Under the pieces are notes generated by a model, which had not been told where the DNA came from, ran no database searches, and saw nothing but the letters and a program-made list of their open reading frames with translations. A stretch of 5,295 nt of DNA from Deltaproteobacteria bacterium (lineage in GTDB: Bacteria > Desulfobacterota_B > Binatia > UBA9968), in the NCBI GenBank assembly GCA_022545745.1, contig JACZQL010000151.1, positions 1-5,295 on the forward strand. Reading direction: 5' to 3'. Made by a program: the position numbers and the translations under genes. Of this stretch, positions 1-5,295 are shown in pieces. Position 1 is the first letter of the stretch. Each line of letters begins with the position of its first letter.

Positions 1-17
1 GAGGGGATTGAACTTAG

Positions 18-79
18 CCCCGTGGAGTAACCTCTCGGTCGAGGCCGCTCGTGTCAGCTGTGGATTATACTCCACAGGG
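18..79 (+). repeat. 62-bp inverted-end repeat element, copy 1
   Basis: The ends are CCCCGTGGAGTA (18-29) and TACTCCACAGGG (68-79), inverted repeats of each other at 11 of 12 positions, around a 38-base centre. The centre holds the small palindrome CTCGGTCGAG at 34-43. A second element of exactly the same size lies at 186-247 in the opposite orientation. With copy 2 reverse-complemented, the centres match at 22 of 38 positions by hand count; aligned directly they match at only 10 of 38. This supports common origin in inverted orientation. No target-site duplication is visible. The family is not recognised; a MITE-like or REP-like element is the likeliest class. Confidence 0.65.
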
Positions 80-123
80 TTGGATTCTTACCGTTAGATT
101 GTTCAACAGTACGACTTCAACAA

Positions 124-148
124 AGATTTTCGCGCCAAGAGAAAATCT
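124..148. repeat. Small hairpin between the two repeat elements
   Basis: AGATTTTC (124-131) and GAAAATCT (141-148) are perfect 8-bp inverted repeats around a 9-base loop. The motif sits in the 106-bp spacer between the two 62-bp elements and just precedes TATACT (150-155). It lacks a GC-rich stem and a T-tract, so it does not look like a terminator. Its role is unknown and it may be chance in AT-rich sequence. Confidence 0.35.
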
Positions 149-185
149 ATATACTTTCTCCGAACTTGGCGTCCTTTGCGCCGCG

Positions 186-247
186 CCCTGTGGAGTATTA
201 GCCCTGGTCGAGACAAGCCAACTCGGTCGAGCTGTTACTCCACAGGG
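186..247 (-). repeat. 62-bp inverted-end repeat element, copy 2 (inverted)
   Basis: The arms CCCTGTGGAGTA (186-197) and TACTCCACAGGG (236-247) pair perfectly around a 38-base centre. Pairing extends by two more bases on each side, giving a 14-bp perfect stem (184-197 with 236-249). The centre contains CTCGGTCGAG at 222-231, the palindrome also found in copy 1, and a second GGTCGAG at 206-212. Read on the minus strand this element aligns with copy 1 at about 45 of 62 positions. If the permease transcript starts upstream of it, the RNA would fold into a strong long-loop hairpin in the leader. Confidence 0.65.
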
Positions 248-325
248 CGAGTCATCTTTTCCCCGATTCCGTAAGCCAAAATTCAACCGAAAATTTCAAA
301 TATTTTTGATGGGTCTTTTGTCATC

Positions 326-2875
326 ATGAGATCGAAGCTCTTTTTCTTTGACCCTTGGGTATGGAAAATGGCCTGGCGGGACAGCCGTACAAGCCGGAGA
401 AGGCTGCTGTTGGCCATGGCCTCTGTGACCCTGGGGGTTGCCGTATTGGTGGCCATCACCTCTTTTCAGAAGAATCTCGAACAGACCATTGAGCACCAGT
501 CCAAGGCCTTGCTTGGTGCCGACTTGGTCATCAAGGGCCGGCAACCCTTTGCGCAAGAGACGGTGGAGCTGATGAAATCCCTGGAAGGGGAACAGTCCCA
601 TCAAATCAGCTTTTCTTCCATGGTTTATTTTCCCAAGAGTCAATCCACACGGTTGGCGCGGATCAGGGCGCTGGAAGGCGATTTTCCATTCTACGGTAAA
701 TTGGAGACGGAGCCCGCGGGCGCTGCAGACCTTTTCAAAGGGGGTCCCAGGGCACTAGTCGATGATAGTCTTTTGCTCCAATTCGACGCCCATGTGGGCG
801 ATCCCATTAAGATCGGTGCCCAGACCTATCAAGTCGTTGCAAGGCTAAAGAAAATACCGGGTGAGGCCGTGGCCATTGGCATGATTCATCCGCGGGTCTA
901 TATACCCATGAGCACATTGGCTCAAACCAAACTGATCCAGAAGGGGAGCATTGTTCAATATCGTGCCTTTTTCAAGTTTGAGCCCGAGCGAGATGTGGAG
1001 CAGTTGATCGAGACCCTTCAACCCCATCTCCGAAACCACAAGCTCCGGGTGGACACGGTAAAAGAACGCAAAGAACGCCTCGGTGGGATCATGAGTAATC
1101 TTTCGCGATTTCTCAACCTGGTTGGTTTTATTGCCTTGTTGCTTGGGGGCGTCGGCGTGGCCAGCGGCATTCATATTTACACCAAGCAGAAAGTTCCCAC
1201 TGTGGCCATCCTTCGATGTGTGGGTGCCAAGGCGAGCCAAACCCTGACCCTGTATGTCATCCAAGTCATGGCCATGGGAATACCAGGGGTAATATTAGGC
1301 GTAGGGGTGGGAATCGGTGTCCAGGGTCTGCTACCGATGGTCCTCGGCGATTTTTTACCCGTGAAGATCACGGGATCCATTTACTGGCCTGCGCTTCTTC
1401 TTGGCATGGTGATTGGACTCGGCGTGGCATTGCTCTTTGCACTACTCCCTTTGATTTCCTTAAGGCACACCTCGCCGCTCCTCACCCTTCGAACCTCGTT
1501 TCGGGAAACCCCTTCCGAATCATGGGATCCCTTGCGTAGCGTGCTCTTCGGGTTAATCGCCCTGGGGACTGTCGTGTTTGCTCTGTTACAAACCGATAAT
1601 TGGGTTCATGGGTTGGGTTTTGCTGCGGGACTGGGTCTCGCCTTTGGTCTCCTCGTGGGGGTTGCCAAGCTGATGATCACCCTGGTCAGGAGGTATACTC
1701 CCAGTTCCTGGAGTTATGTCTGGCGCCAAGGGTTAGCAAACCTCTACCGTCCGAACAATCAAACCCTGGTACTCATGTTGTCCCTGGGCTTGGGGACATT
1801 TCTGATCATGACCCTCCATCTGTCCCAGAGGATGCTGTTGGAGAAGGTGTCACTGGCCAGCGGCGATGATCGCCCCAATATGGTCCTATTTGAGATTCAA
1901 GCGGACCAAAGGAAGGGGCTGGTAGAATTATTGAAGACCTTTCAACTCAGCGTCATTCAAGAGACCCCGGTGGTCACCATGCGACTTCTCTCCGTTGCGG
2001 GGAGAAGTGTCGACGATATTCGCAAGGATCCAAACTCGGGCATCCCCAACTGGGCCATAGGTCGACAGTACAGATCCACCTACCGAGATCACCTGGTTGA
2101 TACCGAGACCCTCGTGGCAGGGTCTTGGAATGGAAGTCGCAAGCAGAGATCCGGGGTGGTTTCCGTTTCCGTGGAAAAGGGAATTGCGGAGGATCTCCAG
2201 GTGACCCTTGGTGATGAGTTGGTATTTGACATCTATGGTGTGCCATTCACCACCACTGTGGGAAGCATTCGTGAGGTGGACTGGCAGCGCTTCCAGCCGA
2301 ATTTTTTTATGGTCTTTCCGAGGGGAGTCCTGGAGGGAGCGCCACAGTTCTATGTTCAAGTCACTAGGGTGCCCTCCAATGCCATCTCTGCTCAATTGCA
2401 GCGGGCCGTGGTGCAAAAATTTCCTAATGTGTCCACCATCGACCTGACCCTTATTATGAATACGGTGGACTCGGTTCTTGCGAAAGTCTCCTTCGCCATA
2501 CGCTTCGTCGCACTTTTCAGTATACTGACGGGTCTCATGGTCTTAGCCGGGACCGTGCTAACCAGTCGATACCAGCGGCTCAGGGAGAGCGTTCTGTTGA
2601 GGACCCTAGGGGCCTCTCGTGCACAAATTAGAAATATTATGCTCGTAGAGTACTTATGGTTGGGAGGGATGGCGGCACTGAGCGGGATCATCCTCGCGTT
2701 GGCTGCCAGTTGGGCACTGGCCTACTTTGTTTTTGACGTTGTCTATCGACCCAGTGGAGTGCCCATCTTCATTGCGCTATTGATTGTGACGGGTCTTACC
2801 GTCCTGGTGGGTTTGCTCAATAGCCGTGGAATTTGCGACCGTCCGCCCCTAGAAGTGCTTCGGGCCGAGGTGTAA
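326..2875 (+). CDS. FtsX/MacB-like ABC transporter permease, YbbP type
   Basis: An 849-residue inner-membrane permease with duplicated FtsX-type architecture. One TM segment (about 27-46) is followed by an extracytoplasmic domain (about 48-255), the first FtsX block (TMs near 264-285, 306-335, 352-378), extra TMs near 404-421, 428-455 and 478-497, a second extracytoplasmic domain (about 500-718), and the second FtsX block (TMs near 722-745, 775-803, 811-831). Each FtsX block has the usual cytoplasmic motif after its first TM: VAILRCVGA near 293-301 and SVLLRTLGA near 755-763. The stretch VDWQRFQPNFFMVFPRG (651-667) and the C-terminal PPLEVLR are typical of YbbP-like permeases, and the length is close to E. 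coli YbbP. Such proteins work with a LolD/YbbA-type ATPase on lipid or envelope substrates; the substrate here is unknown. No ATPase lies in the 325 bases upstream. The start is moderately certain: there is no strong Shine-Dalgarno, and Met15 (base 368), next to the conserved AWRDSR segment, is an alternative. Confidence 0.9.
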   Translation: MRSKLFFFDPWVWKMAWRDSRTSRRRLLLAMASVTLGVAVLVAITSFQKNLEQTIEHQSKALLGADLVIKGRQPFAQETVELMKSLEGEQSHQISFSSMVYFPKSQSTRLARIRALEGDFPFYGKLETEPAGAADLFKGGPRALVDDSLLLQFDAHVGDPIKIGAQTYQVVARLKKIPGEAVAIGMIHPRVYIPMSTLAQTKLIQKGSIVQYRAFFKFEPERDVEQLIETLQPHLRNHKLRVDTVKERKERLGGIMSNLSRFLNLVGFIALLLGGVGVASGIHIYTKQKVPTVAILRCVGAKASQTLTLYVIQVMAMGIPGVILGVGVGIGVQGLLPMVLGDFLPVKITGSIYWPALLLGMVIGLGVALLFALLPLISLRHTSPLLTLRTSFRETPSESWDPLRSVLFGLIALGTVVFALLQTDNWVHGLGFAAGLGLAFGLLVGVAKLMITLVRRYTPSSWSYVWRQGLANLYRPNNQTLVLMLSLGLGTFLIMTLHLSQRMLLEKVSLASGDDRPNMVLFEIQADQRKGLVELLKTFQLSVIQETPVVTMRLLSVAGRSVDDIRKDPNSGIPNWAIGRQYRSTYRDHLVDTETLVAGSWNGSRKQRSGVVSVSVEKGIAEDLQVTLGDELVFDIYGVPFTTTVGSIREVDWQRFQPNFFMVFPRGVLEGAPQFYVQVTRVPSNAISAQLQRAVVQKFPNVSTIDLTLIMNTVDSVLAKVSFAIRFVALFSILTGLMVLAGTVLTSRYQRLRESVLLRTLGASRAQIRNIMLVEYLWLGGMAALSGIILALAASWALAYFVFDVVYRPSGVPIFIALLIVTGLTVLVGLLNSRGICDRPPLEVLRAEV

Positions 2876-2919
2876 ACGGAAGGCGACTTTAGCTAAAAAG
2901 GGACGGGTGGAAGCGAGGG

Positions 2920-3399
2920 CTATGGCATGGGAAGGATCCGATAGACGTCATCCGAGTCGTAATTGTTTTGGCCTTCCCCATTGGGTCCGAAGGAGCCGAC
3001 AACCGGAACAGGATTTCCATTGATGTAGTAGTCCGGATCAAAAAAGTAATCGTTGCCCCAGGGATCTTGTGGGATCGATTGAAGATAGGGACCCATCCAG
3101 TTGGTAAAAGCGTTCGTAGCCGAAAGCAGCCCAGCCTCAGGCGTAGTAAGGTCCCAAATCTCTTGATTCGCTGTCACTCCAATCGTGTTGGGCCCAGGCC
3201 ACCTCTCGGTATCGTTTGCGAGTGCCTCGATGGCAAGGTGAATATGTTTGAGATCTGCCTTAACGCGGGCAATTTTTGCCTTCTCCTTGTAGGTCATGTA
3301 TGTGGATATAGATATAGCCGCTAAGATCCCAATGATCGCGAGATTGACCAGCAGCTCAATCAAGGTGTAGCCGCTGGAGCGGGTAGGCTTTTGTTCCAT
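2920..3399 (-). CDS. Type II secretion GspG-like pseudopilin, orphan
   Basis: A 159-residue prepilin-like protein. It has a 10-residue basic leader, then a class III prepilin signal with cleavage expected between Gly10 and Tyr11 (G/YTLIELLV), the required Glu at mature position +5 (Glu15), and a hydrophobic helix to about residue 36. The globular part carries the GspG-type signature: DPWGNDY at 112-118, then SFGPNGEGQNNYDSDDV at 136-152, whose acidic and Asn residues match where GspG proteins bind calcium. The mature protein would be 149 residues, about the family's size. A prepilin peptidase would process it in the inner membrane. No other gsp or pil gene is in the window, so it is an orphan; it could feed a secretion system or a type IV pilus encoded elsewhere. 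It lies on the strand opposite its neighbours, 44 bp from the permease end. Tyr instead of Phe at +1 is a tolerated variation. Confidence 0.9.
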   Translation of the reverse strand: MEQKPTRSSGYTLIELLVNLAIIGILAAISISTYMTYKEKAKIARVKADLKHIHLAIEALANDTERWPGPNTIGVTANQEIWDLTTPEAGLLSATNAFTNWMGPYLQSIPQDPWGNDYFFDPDYYINGNPVPVVGSFGPNGEGQNNYDSDDVYRILPMP

Positions 3400-3432
3400 T
3401 ATGGGGTTTCTTTAAAGGCTTAAGTTATTGAA

Positions 3433-3461
3433 ATTAAACCACAATTCGAGCGGTTTTGCAA
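3433..3461 (-). promoter_or_regulatory. Candidate sigma-70 promoter of the pseudopilin gene
   Basis: Read on the minus strand, a -35 box TTGCAA (3456-3461, 4 of 6 to consensus) is followed after exactly 17 bases by a -10 box TTTAAT (3433-3438, 5 of 6). Transcription would start near 3426, giving a leader of about 25 nt before the ATG at 3399. Spacing and position both fit, so this is a good candidate. The Shine-Dalgarno for the gene is weak (AAAGAAA region). No -24/-12 sigma-54 motif was seen. Confidence 0.5.
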
Positions 3462-3522
3462 GCCGAATGGGTTTTAGGAAGCCTCTGGACCGTGCAGATA
3501 ACAACGGAAACCCGTCATTACA

Positions 3523-3537
3523 GTTTGGCATCCAAAC
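3523..3537. repeat. Short inverted repeat before the NRDE gene
   Basis: GTTTGG (3523-3528) and CCAAAC (3532-3537) pair perfectly around a 3-base centre, ending 21 bases before the NRDE-family start codon. It could be a small leader hairpin or an operator half-site pair. No T-tract follows, so it is not a rho-independent terminator. At this length chance is a real possibility. Confidence 0.3.
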
Positions 3538-3558
3538 CATTTCACCCCTAGCCATCCC

Positions 3559-4314
3559 ATGTGTACCCTAGCCCTTTATTTCCAGCAGTTCACGGAATAT
3601 CCACTCGTGGTTGCAGCGAACAGGGATGAACATTTCAATCGTCCATCCGGCTCACCTCAAGTGTTGGCGGACAAGCCCTGGGTTTTTGGAGGGAAGGACC
3701 TTTTAGCTGGGGGGACCTGGTTGGGAGTCAATAGCAACGGCATGTTGGTTGGAATTTTGAACCGTAGGTCTGGGGTGAACCAAGAAGGGGCGGAGATCAA
3801 ATCTCGGGGTTTGCTCTGTCTGGAGGTGCTGAGGGCTAATGCTCCAAAAGAGGCGGTTGAGATTTTGCGACGGGAAAAGGCCACGGCATACCGGCCTTTC
3901 AATCTGCTCTTTGCCAATGCCACAGAGGCGGTTGTCGCTTTTAACACCGAGAAAGATATCGATTGCGTGACACTGGATAAAGGCCTCCATGTCTTAAGCA
4001 ACACCTCGATTTATGAACCCCCCGCAGATAAAGCGGATAATGCCCATGGTCTGTTCACGGAGGCCGTAGAGCAGATCAATCAAGGTGATCGGTCTTCTTT
4101 TGTAGGTTCATTTAAGGGGATCTTAAGCAACCATAGGGCCCATGGGACAAGAGGCTCGAAAGATGCCATATGCGTCCACAGTGAAGATTACGGCACTGTC
4201 TCTTCATCCATTATCTTTTACCGGGACGATGAGAGGCAGTTTTACTATTACCATGCGGCAGGCCCCCCTTGCCGTTCAGACTACGAGCAGTACCCTCCCG
4301 TTAAGGTCATGTGA
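3559..4314 (+). CDS. NRDE family protein (TANGO2-like)
   Basis: A 251-residue protein of the NRDE/TANGO2 family (formerly DUF833). It starts MCTLAL and carries the name-giving NRDE motif at 21-24 in VVAANRDE. Further family landmarks are GGTWLGVN (51-58), NRR (68-70), GLHVLSN (142-148), and the C-terminal AICVH followed by YGTVSSSII (203-219). Length and motif order indicate a complete gene. The family is predicted to have an N-terminal-nucleophile hydrolase fold, and Cys2 directly after the initiator Met would be the candidate nucleophile. The eukaryotic homologue TANGO2 has been linked to Golgi organisation, lipid metabolism and haem handling, but the bacterial substrate is not established. 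No signal peptide is seen, so it is probably cytoplasmic. Cys2 fixes the start, although the 20 bases upstream lack a Shine-Dalgarno. It is divergent from the pilin gene and co-directional with the TPR gene 109 bp downstream. Confidence 0.9.
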   Translation: MCTLALYFQQFTEYPLVVAANRDEHFNRPSGSPQVLADKPWVFGGKDLLAGGTWLGVNSNGMLVGILNRRSGVNQEGAEIKSRGLLCLEVLRANAPKEAVEILRREKATAYRPFNLLFANATEAVVAFNTEKDIDCVTLDKGLHVLSNTSIYEPPADKADNAHGLFTEAVEQINQGDRSSFVGSFKGILSNHRAHGTRGSKDAICVHSEDYGTVSSSIIFYRDDERQFYYYHAAGPPCRSDYEQYPPVKVM

Positions 4315-4344
4315 CGGATATTCAGTAAAAGTCCAAGGCCTGGA

Positions 4345-4372
4345 TTGACATAGGATTCTCTTATCAGATAAG
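4345..4372 (+). promoter_or_regulatory. Candidate promoter of the TPR gene
   Basis: A perfect consensus -35 box TTGACA (4345-4350) is followed after 16 bases by GATAAG (4367-4372, 4 of 6 to TATAAT). Transcription would start near 4379, leaving a leader of about 45 nt. The -10 match is only moderate. This suggests the TPR gene can be transcribed independently of the NRDE gene that ends at 4314. Confidence 0.45.
4360..4372. promoter_or_regulatory. 13-bp palindrome over the -10 region, possible operator
   Basis: CTTATCAGATAAG reads as a 6+1+6 perfect palindrome around one central base and covers the proposed -10 box. A dimeric repressor bound here would block transcription. This is inference from symmetry and position only; no known operator consensus is claimed. 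Confidence 0.35.
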
Positions 4373-4411
4373 CTCACTAGAAAGTATAGGCCCCCGTTTT
4401 GGGCTTGAGTT

Positions 4412-4415
4412 GGAG
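4412..4415 (+). promoter_or_regulatory. Shine-Dalgarno GGAG supporting the GTG start
   Basis: GGAG lies 8 bases before the GTG at 4424, good spacing for a ribosome binding site. It decides the start of the TPR gene, since the resulting protein begins directly with a proper signal peptide. Confidence 0.65.
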
Positions 4416-4423
4416 ATCCCTAG

Positions 4424-5206
4424 GTGATTTTGCGTCTTTCCCTGATACTCTTCGTCACCACCCTTGTTGTTATCCCGTCCACGACAGTTGCTCAGTCTTC
4501 GGGCCATCCGAGCTTACCGACCCAGGTCTATACCCCACGTAAGATTAGGCCTGGTCCGCCTGTGCTAAAGAAAGGTGCGATTAAAGAGGAGGACCTCCAA
4601 GAGAGGCCTCCCACCACTCCGTCCTGGGTGATTTCGCCGGAACCGGGAAGATTTACCGTCGTTCCTGGAATTCGGGAAGAGACGGCTCCGGCCGAGGCCA
4701 TGGGTGAAAGTGAAAGGTCTGAGGAGTTGGGATTGGGCAGTGCAACTGGATCGAGCGGAGAAGCCGAGGAGATCCCCTCTAAGCCGCCGGTTCAGTTTTC
4801 CCTGATTGCAAAAATTACCCCGAAGACTGCACCTCGACGTGCAGCCTCACTACGACTCACCGAGGAAGGAAGATTGCTTCTCAATTCCGGAGAGTATGAA
4901 AAGGCATTGCAGCGTTTTGAAAAGACCATCGCCGTCGATGCCACCAATCCTTACAGCTACTACTACTTGGCTTTGGCCCACCACCACCTCACTCATTACC
5001 AGCAGTCAACCAACTTTTTGGACGTGGCGGAATCCCTCCTGAGCGAGGAGGCCTACTGGCTGGCACGGGTATTTGCCCTGAAAGGAAAGAACCTCGAGGC
5101 CCTCGGGTCAATGGGGCAGGCCGATGCCAGCTATGCCCAGGCCCTTCAAGTAGATCCTAATAATCAAGCTGCATTTGAAGCCATGACCGAGATAAGATTT
5201 CAATAG
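4424..5206 (+). CDS. Secreted proline-rich TPR protein
   Basis: A 260-residue protein beginning with GTG. Residues 1-23 form a Sec signal peptide: Arg4, a hydrophobic core LSLILFVTTLVVI, and a probable cleavage after Ala23 (TVA/QS). There is no lipobox cysteine, so it is not a lipoprotein. Residues 25-135 are low-complexity, rich in Pro, Glu, Ser and Gly, and probably disordered. The C-terminal part folds as tetratricopeptide repeats: one at about 142-175 (GRLLLNSGEYEKALQRFEKTI), a second at about 176-209, and a third at about 226-258 with the typical A.ALQVDPNN ending. TPRs mediate protein-protein contacts, so a periplasmic scaffold or envelope-complex role is likely, but no partner can be named. 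It is co-directional with the NRDE gene, with its own candidate promoter, and convergent with a minus-strand gene 34 bp downstream. Confidence 0.85.
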   Translation: MILRLSLILFVTTLVVIPSTTVAQSSGHPSLPTQVYTPRKIRPGPPVLKKGAIKEEDLQERPPTTPSWVISPEPGRFTVVPGIREETAPAEAMGESERSEELGLGSATGSSGEAEEIPSKPPVQFSLIAKITPKTAPRRAASLRLTEEGRLLLNSGEYEKALQRFEKTIAVDATNPYSYYYLALAHHHLTHYQQSTNFLDVAESLLSEEAYWLARVFALKGKNLEALGSMGQADASYAQALQVDPNNQAAFEAMTEIRFQ

Positions 5207-5240
5207 TGTGAGGTTGCTGGTAGAGACCGACGATCAACGG

Positions 5241-5295
5241 CTATCTTGAACTCTGCCGCTTCTCCAGAGTGTAATTGACGGTGAAGCGGATGCTG
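5241..5295 (-). CDS. C-terminal fragment of a minus-strand gene, possibly TonB-like
   Basis: Reading the minus strand from the window edge gives 17 stop-free codons ending in TAG at 5241-5243, with peptide SIRFTVNYTLEKRQSSR. The alternating hydrophobic strand SIRFTVNYTLEK followed by a short charged tail resembles the last beta-strand of TonB-family C-terminal domains, where such proteins typically end. The evidence is very short, and another beta-rich or outer-membrane protein could end this way. Its position, convergent with the TPR gene after a 34-bp gap, fits a real gene end. No terminator hairpin was seen between the two stops. Confidence 0.4.
   Translation of the reverse strand, partial: SIRFTVNYTLEKRQSSR

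Larger units (their letters stand above)
1..325. other. Non-coding region with repeats upstream of the permease gene
   Basis: I see no credible gene here. Open frames exist on both strands (51-329 plus, 65-286 minus), but much of each is translated from the repeat arms, so Thr-Pro-Gln-Gly and Pro-Cys-Gly-Val recur, and neither resembles a known family. The content is two 62-bp inverted-end elements (18-79, 186-247), a small hairpin between them (124-148), and an AT-rich run (about 280-310) just before the permease start. A TATACT hexamer at 150-155 could be a -10 box, but the upstream -35 position is poor. The window begins at base 1, so the upstream neighbour is unknown. Confidence 0.7.

Noticed and set aside
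18..247. CRISPR array
   Set aside because: Only two copies, in opposite orientation, with a 106-bp spacer and diverged centres; CRISPR repeats are direct and near-identical.
184..249. tRNA or other structured RNA gene suggested by the GGTCGAG motifs and closing stem
   Set aside because: The 14-bp closing stem is far too long for a tRNA acceptor and no cloverleaf arms, anticodon stem or CCA end can be laid out.
65..286. Minus-strand open frame of 73 codons in the same region
   Set aside because: It also reads through both repeat elements, giving repeated PCGV/TPQG motifs, and has no recognisable domain.
51..329. Plus-strand open frame of 92 codons whose TGA overlaps the permease ATG as ATGA, as in translational coupling
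   Set aside because: Its sequence is largely translated repeat arms (YTPQG, VTPQG, PCGV), it has a GTG start without a clear ribosome site and no family resemblance. The ATGA overlap is probably coincidence.
2876..2919. Bidirectional terminator between the permease and the pseudopilin
   Set aside because: The only symmetry is a short AT-rich palindrome, TTTAGCTAAA, with no GC stem or T-tract, so no rho-independent terminator is supported.
4390..4404. GC hairpin GCCC...GGGC as a terminator after the NRDE gene
   Set aside because: The stem is only 4 bp, no T-tract follows, and it lies 75 bases past the stop and inside the proposed TPR leader.
5250..5270. Inverted repeat ACTCTG/CAGAGT near the right edge as a terminator
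   Set aside because: It is 6 bp with a 9-base loop inside the reading frame of the minus-strand gene end and lacks a T-tract on either side.

Overview
The window looks like ordinary chromosome from a Gram-negative (diderm) bacterium. It holds four complete protein genes, one gene fragment at the right edge, and a 325-base non-coding stretch at the left edge with a repeat structure. The diderm reading rests on a type IV-pilin/pseudopilin-class protein, a Sec-exported TPR protein and a possible TonB-type C-terminus. A large YbbP-type FtsX permease together with an orphan GspG-like pseudopilin would fit the Verrucomicrobiota/PVC group, but other diderm phyla are not excluded. No phage, insertion-sequence transposase, CRISPR array or RNA gene was seen.

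Layout, left to right. Bases 1-325 have no convincing gene. They carry two 62-bp elements (18-79 and 186-247) with shared 12-bp inverted ends, placed in opposite orientation around a 106-bp spacer. Next is a large ABC-transporter permease (326-2875, +). Tail to tail with it is an orphan type II secretion-like pseudopilin (2920-3399, -) with its own plausible sigma-70 promoter. Divergent from the pilin is an NRDE/TANGO2-family protein (3559-4314, +). Then comes a secreted proline-rich TPR protein (4424-5206, +), preceded by a consensus -35 box and a 13-bp palindrome. At the right edge, the last 17 codons of a minus-strand gene (5241-5295) converge on the TPR gene.

The genes do not form an obvious operon. 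Strands alternate, gaps are 34-159 bp, and the functions differ: envelope transport, pilus/secretion-like fibre, putative Ntn-type hydrolase and a periplasmic TPR scaffold. Three of the four complete products act at or beyond the inner membrane, but nothing in the sequence ties them to one pathway. The least explained feature is the inverted pair of 62-bp elements upstream of the permease. They look like a small dispersed repeat (MITE- or REP-like) and are the best target for a genome-wide search. I found no convincing new multi-gene system.
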